Below are positions 15,857-21,183 of a stretch of DNA of 38,987 nucleotides, piece by piece. Every line of letters begins with the position of its first letter. Positions within the stretch are counted from its first letter, which is position 1. The DNA is taken from NCBI GenBank assembly GCA_945889625.1, contig CAMDCE010000050.1, positions 1 to 38,987 on the forward strand. The letters are read 5' to 3'. The translations under genes were made by a program, and so were the position numbers. This DNA is from Asaia bogorensis. Lineage in GTDB: Bacteria > Pseudomonadota > Alphaproteobacteria > Reyranellales > Reyranellaceae. The notes under the pieces were generated by a model that ran no database searches, was not told the origin of the DNA, and worked only from the letters and a program-made list of their open reading frames with translations.

Positions 15857-15893
15857 CTAAGGCGCGATTCGAGTGAAAGTCATCGCGCTTTAG
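15857..15893. repeat. R3 repeat, single-arm remnant
   Basis: Only the right arm is present, a GCGCGATTCGAGTGAAAGTC block that ends ATCGCGCTTTAG. It lies in the spacer between the divergent STAS-like and OmpA-like genes. Confidence 0.75.
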
Positions 15894-15992
15894 CCGGGCT
15901 GAAGCGGCAATTGGGCAGCTGAGCGCCAAAAAGGGTTGCATCCTTCCCGGCCGGCCTGCGTTGCACCTTGGCCAAATTGAGGAGATGCAACC

Positions 15993-16670
15993 ATGCTGAA
16001 GTCTTTGATTGCCGCCGTTGGCGCTGCGTTGTTGTTGGGCGCCTGCGATTCCCCGCCGCCTCAGGCCGCCGCGCCGCCGCCACCGCCGCCGGTGGCTCAG
16101 TCCTACATGGTGTTCTTCGACTGGGACCGGTCGGACCTGTCGACCCAGGCCCTGGCCACGATCCGGCAGGCGGCTGCCTCCTACAAGGCCACCGGTAGTG
16201 CCCGTATCACGGCGACCGGCCATACCGACACCTCGGGTCCGGAAAACTACAATATGGCCCTGTCATTGCGTCGCGCGACCACGGTCAAGGGCGCGCTGGT
16301 CCGGGAAGGCGTGCCGGCCGGGTCGATCGAGACCGTGGGCCGCGGTGAAATGAACCTGCTGATCCAGACCGGCGACGGCGTGCGCGAGCCGCAGAACCGG
16401 CGTGTCGAGATCACGGGCGTACAGGTCGCGAGCATGGTGGGCGTCGGCGTCTTCAGGGATCCGGTGTCGTACTGCAAGGCCTTGAGCGACAAGTGGCGCC
16501 AGTACCGCACTTCCCAGGTCGATACCGTCGAAGCGGCGGCCATCGCCAAGTGCGAGGCCGGCAACACGGCCGAGGGCATTCCGGTGCTGGAGGACTCCCT
16601 GATCTCCGGCAAGATCCCGCTTCCGGCGCCCGGCTATCGCTGGCCCGGCAGGAGCTACGCGCCAAGCTGA
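15993..16670 (+). CDS. OmpA-family lipoprotein with conserved C-terminal module (paralogue 1)
   Basis: This is a 225-aa outer-membrane lipoprotein. Lipobox LLGAC gives Cys18, followed by a Pro-rich linker (19-35). An OmpA C-terminal-like peptidoglycan-binding domain spans about 36-145: MVFFDWDRSDLS, TGHTDTSGPENYNMALSLRR with the diaminopimelate-binding Asp79 and an Arg near 93, and REPQNRRVEI. After the OmpA fold comes a 65-residue tail (about 157-221) with Cys161 and Cys187 and the motif PLPAPGYRWPGR, almost unchanged in the paralogue at 19133. TTGAGGAG precedes the ATG well. A terminator follows. The protein probably tethers the outer membrane to peptidoglycan, as Pal does; no tol genes are nearby. 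Confidence 0.85.
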   Translation: MLKSLIAAVGAALLLGACDSPPPQAAAPPPPPPVAQSYMVFFDWDRSDLSTQALATIRQAAASYKATGSARITATGHTDTSGPENYNMALSLRRATTVKGALVREGVPAGSIETVGRGEMNLLIQTGDGVREPQNRRVEITGVQVASMVGVGVFRDPVSYCKALSDKWRQYRTSQVDTVEAAAIAKCEAGNTAEGIPVLEDSLISGKIPLPAPGYRWPGRSYAPS

Positions 16671-16695
16671 GCGATCGGAAAACCGATACGGAAAG

Positions 16696-16717
16696 GCGGC
16701 CCTCGTGGCCGCTTTTT
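16696..16717 (+). terminator. Rho-independent terminator after OmpA paralogue 1
   Basis: Stem GCGGCC/GGCCGC with loop CTCGT is followed by TTTTT, 25 bases after the stop. The whole stretch from the stop codon resembles the terminator after the second paralogue at 19822. Confidence 0.85.
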
Positions 16718-16761
16718 CTGTTTGCCGCCGCCGACCGAGACTGATCCTGGATTTTCTTAGA

Positions 16762-16819
16762 GCATGTTCCGTCCGGCTGAGGCGCATAAACGAGCCGCAA
16801 TCTGCCGGACGGAACATGC
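16762..16819. repeat. R4 palindrome with 16-bp perfect arms
   Basis: Arms GCATGTTCCGTCCGGC (16762-16777) and GCCGGACGGAACATGC (16804-16819) are exact inverses, separated by 26 bases. It lies beyond the OmpA terminator and before a second palindrome. This is the only copy of the arm I saw in the window. Confidence 0.8.
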
Positions 16820-16848
16820 CATTGAAGGATACTCTTCGTACGACGCGT

Positions 16849-16891
16849 TTCCGGACAACTGGAACCGCGGAGCGGTTCCAGTTGTCCGGAA
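16849..16891. repeat. Perfect 20-bp-arm inverted repeat
   Basis: TTCCGGACAACTGGAACCGC is followed by GGA and then its exact inverse, giving a 43-bp structure with a three-base loop. No T-tract follows on either strand, so it is not a standard terminator. Together with the R4 palindrome it may form one composite repeat element. Confidence 0.85.
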
Positions 16892-17002
16892 GCCGCTCCA
16901 AGTGCTCGCCCTCGGGACCGCAGTTCGGGGAGAACGTGAGCTGCGGCCCCGAGGGGAGCGACCGGAGTGGAGTAAGACAACTCCGGTGGGGGAGAAAGCG
17001 GC

Positions 17003-18109
17003 TTACGCCGTCATGTGACGTTCAGTGGCCGGGAAGGCGACCGTGAAGCAGGCACCCCGCCCGGCCGGGTTGGCGCTTGCCGAAAGTTGGCCGTCGAGTT
17101 GCTGGGCAAGCGCGTTGACCACTTTCATGCCGAGCCCGCTGCCGCCCTGGTCCAGGCAAAATCCCGTCGGCAGGCCCGCGCCCTCGTCGAGGACGCAAAG
17201 CCGATGTTGCCCGAGCGCGCCGGTCGTGAAGGAGATCTTGATCGGGCCCGCGCCGTGCTTCTTGGCGTTGGTTGCGAGCTCGTTCACGACCAGGCCGATC
17301 GGCAGGATCTGCGACGTCGGCACGCTCGCCTCCATGCCCTCGACCCTGATTTCAGTTGCCAGCAGACCCGAGAGCTCGCCGCAAAGCCTGCGCAGGTAGG
17401 CCAGAACCGGCGCATGGTCGGCGGCTTCATCGACGGAAAAATGTCGATGGGCGCGGGCCACGGCCAACACGCGATTGGCGGCGGTCGTCAGGGCCTGTGT
17501 TGTCGCTATTCCATCGACGGCTTTGCTCTGCAGGTGCAGCAGGCTGGCAACGAACTGCAGGCTGTTCATGACGCGGTGATCGATTTCGCCGGCCAGGATC
17601 CTGGCCTGCGCAGCGGCCCGGCGGGCCGTCCGGCGCTGTTCCAGCAGATCCATCACGATGGCCGCCAGCGACTTGAGATGGGCGATCTGCCGCTCGTCGA
17701 CCTGGCGGGGCTGGCGGTCGATCACGCACAGCGATCCCAGGTCGTGCCCGTCATGGGTATGCAACGGCGCACTGACAAAGAAGCCGAGATCGAGGCCGCG
17801 GCGAAACCGCGGCTCGATGGTCGAGGCGTAGATGCCCGGCGCCCAGCTGATTTCCGTCGGCGCGAAACCGTGGTGCGACTTGAACCACAGACGGTTGCCG
17901 TCGAGGAAGCTGATGATCGAGATCGGTGCGTCGAAGAGATCCGCCGCCAGTGCCGTGATGCGGTCGAACGCCGGCTCCGGCGGGGTATCGAGGATCTCGT
18001 AGCGTTCCACGATCGCCGGCGGCCGGGCCTCGTTGTCCGTGCAGGCAGCCGTCACCGATGCAAACGTTCGGCGGCTGTAACCCTTTGCGGGCTCCACTAT
18101 GTGCAGCAT
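17003..18109 (-). CDS. GAF-domain sensor histidine kinase (HWE/HisKA_2 type)
   Basis: This is a 368-aa soluble kinase. A GAF domain covers about 35-160 (ERYEILDTPPEPAFDRIT, FLDGNRLWFKSHHG, APLHTHDGHDLGSLCVIDR). The phosphoacceptor is His178 in GEIDHRVMNSLQFVASLLHL, the HisKA_2 form common in alphaproteobacteria. The ATP lid domain has NELATNAKKHG at 276-286, DEGAGLP and GGSGLGMKVV. There is no receiver domain and no response regulator beside it. I chose the ATG at 18109 with GAGGGG upstream. It lies 158 bp downstream of the Crp-type gene on the same strand, so it may share its transcript. The signal is unknown; GAF ligands include small molecules, haem or chromophores, and I see no obvious chromophore Cys motif. 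Confidence 0.85.
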   Translation of the reverse strand: MLHIVEPAKGYSRRTFASVTAACTDNEARPPAIVERYEILDTPPEPAFDRITALAADLFDAPISIISFLDGNRLWFKSHHGFAPTEISWAPGIYASTIEPRFRRGLDLGFFVSAPLHTHDGHDLGSLCVIDRQPRQVDERQIAHLKSLAAIVMDLLEQRRTARRAAAQARILAGEIDHRVMNSLQFVASLLHLQSKAVDGIATTQALTTAANRVLAVARAHRHFSVDEAADHAPVLAYLRRLCGELSGLLATEIRVEGMEASVPTSQILPIGLVVNELATNAKKHGAGPIKISFTTGALGQHRLCVLDEGAGLPTGFCLDQGGSGLGMKVVNALAQQLDGQLSASANPAGRGACFTVAFPATERHMTA

Positions 18110-18267
18110 GGTTCGCGCCCCTCGTCGGTGCCGCGAATATCGCCCCTCACACGGTGTGCAGCACCTCGCGAACACTAGGCAGCGGGGTGTTGTTGGTCTG
18201 TTCGCTATTGACCACATCCGGAATTCGCCGGTGGGTCTTTCGGCTCAAACGTTTGGCCGCCAAAGCG

Positions 18268-18921
18268 CTAGTCGCGCAGCACGACGCTCAGCAGGGAGCT
18301 GTGGATCTCCATGTGGCCGTTGTAGCTGATGAAGCCCAACTTCCTGAATTTGTTCATGAAATGACTGACTCGCGGGCGCGTCGTGCCGATGATCTCGGCC
18401 AGCGTCTCCTGGCTGATGCGGTGCGTAATCGGTTGCGGCCCGCCGTCCTTGCCGAAATTCGCCAGGAGGAGCAGCGTGCGTGCCAGCCGCTGTTCGCTCG
18501 AATTGAAAAGCTGGTCGACCAGGTCCTCCTCGACGCGGCTGTTGCGGGTCAACAGATGGGCCATGAACAGCTCGCCGAAGGCGGGCTCGTCGTGCAGGAC
18601 GCGGATCATCTCGGTCTTGCCGACCCGCATGACTTCGCTTTCGACCATGGCCCGGGCCGTCGACAGGCGCAGCGGTTGGCCGTTCAGGCAGCCCTCGCCG
18701 AAGAACTCGCCCGGTCCCAGCATCGCGATCACCGCTTCCTTGCCCTGCTTGGACGCAACCACGATCTTGATCTTGCCCTTCTGGACATAGAAGACGGCAT
18801 CCGCCGGGCTAGCCTGCAGGAAGATTACGTCGCCCTCGCGATAGTCGGACACGGTCCGGCCGCGGCTCACCGTGGCGAGGAATGCCTTGGGGTCGAAGGT
18901 GATTTGAGTTTTCTTGGCCAT
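18268..18921 (-). CDS. Crp/Fnr-family transcriptional regulator
   Basis: This is a 217-aa regulator with an N-terminal cyclic-nucleotide-binding-like beta roll (about 15-130; FYVQKGKIKIVV, MLGPGEFFGEGCLNGQPLR) and a C-terminal winged helix with recognition helix ISQETLAEIIGTTRPRVSHF at 169-188. There is no N-terminal Cys cluster, so it is not an oxygen-sensing Fnr. The phosphate-binding cassette (FGEGCLNGQPLRLSTA) departs from that of cAMP-binding Crp, and the ligand is uncertain. The ATG at 18921 follows CGGGGGCG. It is divergent from OmpA paralogue 2, 211 bp away, which makes that gene a natural target, and upstream of the GAF kinase. Confidence 0.87.
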   Translation of the reverse strand: MAKKTQITFDPKAFLATVSRGRTVSDYREGDVIFLQASPADAVFYVQKGKIKIVVASKQGKEAVIAMLGPGEFFGEGCLNGQPLRLSTARAMVESEVMRVGKTEMIRVLHDEPAFGELFMAHLLTRNSRVEEDLVDQLFNSSEQRLARTLLLLANFGKDGGPQPITHRISQETLAEIIGTTRPRVSHFMNKFRKLGFISYNGHMEIHSSLLSVVLRD

Positions 18922-19132
18922 GAGCGCCCCCGAGAACGCTGAATTGCGCAGGCCCAATGTACGCCATCGGACACTGCTTCGCCTCCCCCCGGATCGCACA
19001 TTTGGGGTGTTTAATTGGGGACAGACGAAAGACACCTACCCGGCCTAGTGTGCGCGTGGAGCAGTCCACGAAATCCGGGGGCGACACGACGCGGTACCTC
19101 TCCGAGGGCAGCGAACCTAGGGGCACAAGACT

Positions 19133-19798
19133 ATGATCAAATCAACGTTATCGATTATCGCCGCGGCACTCTTGCTGGGGGCCTGCAGTTCACCGCCGCC
19201 CCAGGTAGCAGCACCGCCGCCACCGCCGCCGGTGGCTGCTCCCACCTTCATGGTCTTCTTCGATTGGGATCGGTCGAACCTGTCGCCCCAGGCGATGAGT
19301 ACGCTGCAGCAGGCCGCCGCGGCCTTCAAGGCCAGGGGTAACGTCCAGGTGACCGCCACCGGCCACACCGACACGTCGGGTCCGGAGGGCTACAACATGG
19401 CGCTGTCGCTGCGTCGCGCCAACGCCGTCAAGGACGGCTTGGTCCAGCAGGGCGTGCCGCCAGCGTCGATCGTCACGGCCGGCCGTGGCGAGTCCAATCT
19501 GCTCGTCCAGACCGGCGACGGCGTGCGCGAGCCGCAGAACCGGCGAGTCGAAATTGTCGTCGGCGGCCAGGCGATGTCCGGCATCTTTTCGGACCCGCGG
19601 GCCTACTGCAAGGCTCTGAGCGACAAGTGGCGCCAGTTCCGCACCTCGCAGGTCGATACCGTCGAAGCCGTCGCCATCGCCAAGTGCGAGGCTGGTGACT
19701 ATGCGACCGGCATCCCGATTCTCGAGGACGCCCATATCACGAACAAGATTCCGCTCCCGGCGCCCGGCTACCGCTGGCCCGGCCGGCCGATCACCTGA
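19133..19798 (+). CDS. OmpA-family lipoprotein with conserved C-terminal module (paralogue 2)
   Basis: This 221-aa lipoprotein is the paralogue of the gene at 15993. It has lipobox LLGAC with Cys18, the Pro linker, MVFFDWDRSNLS, TGHTDTSGPEGYNMALSLRR and VREPQNRRVEI. The same C-terminal module follows at about 153-218: YCKALSDKWRQFRTSQVDTV, AIAKCEAG and KIPLPAPGYRWPGR, with Cys159 and Cys185. In that module the two copies are more alike than in parts of the OmpA domain, which suggests it is functionally constrained. AGGGG lies before the ATG. The gene is divergent from the Crp-type regulator and ends at its own strong terminator. It is an outer-membrane peptidoglycan-binding lipoprotein by family. 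Confidence 0.86.
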   Translation: MIKSTLSIIAAALLLGACSSPPPQVAAPPPPPPVAAPTFMVFFDWDRSNLSPQAMSTLQQAAAAFKARGNVQVTATGHTDTSGPEGYNMALSLRRANAVKDGLVQQGVPPASIVTAGRGESNLLVQTGDGVREPQNRRVEIVVGGQAMSGIFSDPRAYCKALSDKWRQFRTSQVDTVEAVAIAKCEAGDYATGIPILEDAHITNKIPLPAPGYRWPGRPIT

Positions 19799-19821
19799 GC
19801 GATCGCAAATAACCGATGCGG

Positions 19822-19850
19822 AAAAGGCGGCCCTCGGGGCCGCCTTTTTT
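19822..19850 (+). terminator. Rho-independent terminator after OmpA paralogue 2
   Basis: Stem GGCGGCC/GGCCGCC with loop CTCGG, preceded by AAAA and followed by TTTTTT. The flanking sequence from the stop codon on parallels that of paralogue 1, so the terminator was duplicated with the gene. Confidence 0.9.
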
Positions 19851-19873
19851 GTCGTGCGCCCGTAGGTCGAGAC

Positions 19874-20036
19874 CTACAGCGCGATGACTTTTGCTTCAGC
19901 CGTCGGCCCGGCTCCCGCAGCTGTGGCGCGATGGTTGGCCATCGCGCCTGAGCGGTGCACTACAGCGCGATGACCATAGTCATCGCGCTGCGGCCGGGCC
20001 GACGGCGCGATTCGAGGGAAAGTCATCGCGCTTTAG
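19874..20036. repeat. R3 repeat with a nested second R3 palindrome
   Basis: The outer ends match the copy at 12434 (CTACAGCGCGATGACTTTTG and AAAGTCATCGCGCTTTAG). Inside, at about 19961-19991, sits CTACAGCGCGATGACC followed by ATAGTCATCGCGCTG, a short inverted pair of the same ends. The terminal CTTTAG supplies the TAA stop of the small gene at 20033. Confidence 0.85.
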
Positions 20037-20173
20037 GTCTGCGGCACGCTGGCTTGGTGCTTGGCCTGTCCCTGGAGCGCCCGCGTCTCGAGAAGCGCAG
20101 CGGTAGTCAGGACGACGACGAGCGAACCGAACAGCAGAGCCGCCACCACGGCCAGATTTTGCCATGTCACCAT
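20033..20173 (-). CDS. 46-aa single-span membrane protein, unknown
   Basis: This is a very small gene with a strong GGAGGAG ribosome-binding site seven bases before the ATG at 20173. The protein begins MVTWQNLAVVAALLFGSLVV, continues VLTTAALLETRA, and ends in a short polar tail (LQGQAKHQASVPQT). One hydrophobic helix spans about residues 6-29. It is divergent from the Spy-like gene at 20327, and its TAA stop is the last bases of the R3 repeat. The strong ribosome-binding site and the clean helix argue that it is real. I do not recognise a family; it could be a small membrane regulator or an orphan. Confidence 0.6.
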   Translation of the reverse strand: MVTWQNLAVVAALLFGSLVVVLTTAALLETRALQGQAKHQASVPQT

Positions 20174-20326
20174 TGTGGCTCCTCCACAGAATGGCAACGG
20201 CACCTTGAAGCCGATGTTCCCGACCGTACCGCCGTAACATTCCATCTCCCGTCACGTTGCCTTCCTACTGGTCCGACCGGCGATCCCCGCGGGTGCGGAC
20301 TCCGTTTGAACTGAGGAAGGCAACCC

Positions 20327-20809
20327 ATGTCTCATTTCCGTCTAACCGCGCCTGTCATGCGTTCCCTGGCGATTGCGTCCCTGATGGGCGCCGCCTTGAT
20401 CGCGGGTCCGGCGATCGCACAGACCAACACGTCAAAGCCTCCGGCCGCCGCGGCCGCCACCAGCAGCAAGCCCGAGACCGTCGAGCAGCGCATCGTCTCG
20501 CTCAAGGCGTCGCTCAAGGTCACGCCCGATCAGGAGAAGAAGTGGGACGCCGTCGCCACGGCGATGCGCGAGAATGCCGGCGCCATGGAAAAGCTGATCA
20601 AGGCCAAGAACTCCCAGGACCCCAACAAGTTGAGCGCGGTCGATGACCTGAAGATCTATCAGGAATTCAGCCAGGCCCAACTCGACGGGCTCAAGAACCT
20701 GATCCCCGACTTCAAGGCGCTCTACGACTCGATGTCGGCCGACCAGAAGGCGAACGCCGACCAGGTGTTCCAGAAGTACGGCCCCCAGGGTTCCGCGAAG
20801 CAGGGTTAA
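20327..20809 (+). CDS. Spy/CpxP-like periplasmic LTxxQ protein
   Basis: This 160-aa exported protein has a signal peptide of about 31 residues (ending AGPAIAQ). The mature part is helical with two LTxxQ-type motifs: LKVTPDQEKKWDAVATAMRE near residues 62-81 and SMSADQKANADQVFQKYG near the end. Proteins of the Spy/CpxP group are ATP-independent periplasmic chaperones or stress adaptors; many alphaproteobacteria carry extra copies of unknown role. GAGGAAGG precedes the ATG. The next gene starts 29 bp downstream on the same strand and ends at a terminator, so the two form a small envelope transcript. Confidence 0.78.
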   Translation: MSHFRLTAPVMRSLAIASLMGAALIAGPAIAQTNTSKPPAAAAATSSKPETVEQRIVSLKASLKVTPDQEKKWDAVATAMRENAGAMEKLIKAKNSQDPNKLSAVDDLKIYQEFSQAQLDGLKNLIPDFKALYDSMSADQKANADQVFQKYGPQGSAKQG

Positions 20810-20838
20810 CCCACGGATAGCAACCAGGAGGTTCAATC

Positions 20839-21117
20839 ATGATCGCCATCAAGAATCCGAAAACTGCGGCAGCGATCGTGTTGGGCGCGCTCGTCGCGTT
20901 CGCCACGATCGCCGGCCCCGCCAGCGCGCGCTGGTATAACAACGATCGATACGATAACGGCTGGAACAACGGCTGGCGCGGTAACCACCAGTACAACAAC
21001 GGCTACTATTACCGCGAGCCGCCGGTCGTCTACTCGACGCCCTATCGGGGCGGCTACTACTATCCGCCCCCGATCATCTACGACAACACGCCGGGCTTCA
21101 CGATCCGCATCCAGTAA
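20839..21117 (+). CDS. Small exported Tyr/Asn/Gly-rich protein, unknown
   Basis: This is a 92-aa precursor. An N-terminal signal (MIAIKNPKTAAAIVLGALVA...AGPASA) is followed by a mature region rich in Tyr, Asn, Gly and Trp (RWYNNDRYDNGWNNGWRG, YYYREPPVVYSTPYRGGYYY) and a C-terminal GFTIRIQ. The AGGAGG ribosome-binding site is strong. It follows the Spy-like gene and precedes a strong hairpin terminator. Small low-complexity exported proteins like this are frequent in alphaproteobacterial genomes and remain uncharacterised; an envelope or surface role is the most that can be said. Confidence 0.75.
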   Translation: MIAIKNPKTAAAIVLGALVAFATIAGPASARWYNNDRYDNGWNNGWRGNHQYNNGYYYREPPVVYSTPYRGGYYYPPPIIYDNTPGFTIRIQ

Positions 21118-21135
21118 CGCTGCGCTACGAAACGG

Positions 21136-21168
21136 AAACGGCGGGCACGAAGGTGCCCGCCGTTTTCT
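21136..21168. terminator. Bidirectional hairpin terminator
   Basis: A perfect 13-bp stem AAACGGCGGGCAC/GTGCCCGCCGTTT with a GAAG loop sits between convergent genes. The T-rich tail TTTTCTTT on the plus strand and the A-rich left flank allow termination in both directions. Confidence 0.88.
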
Positions 21169-21183
21169 TTGCTGTCGCCGGGC

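Larger units (their letters stand above)
16671..17002. other. 332-bp non-coding region with terminator and two palindromes
   Basis: This convergent spacer between the OmpA-like gene and the histidine kinase holds the terminator at 16696 and palindromes at 16762-16819 and 16849-16891. The remaining 110 bases, before the kinase stop at 17003, show no gene or recognised signal. Confidence 0.7.

Noticed and set aside
18268..18921. Assigning the Crp-type protein as an oxygen-sensing Fnr/FixK
   Set aside because: There is no N-terminal Cys cluster, and I saw no convincing TTGAT-N4-ATCAA operator near the divergent genes.
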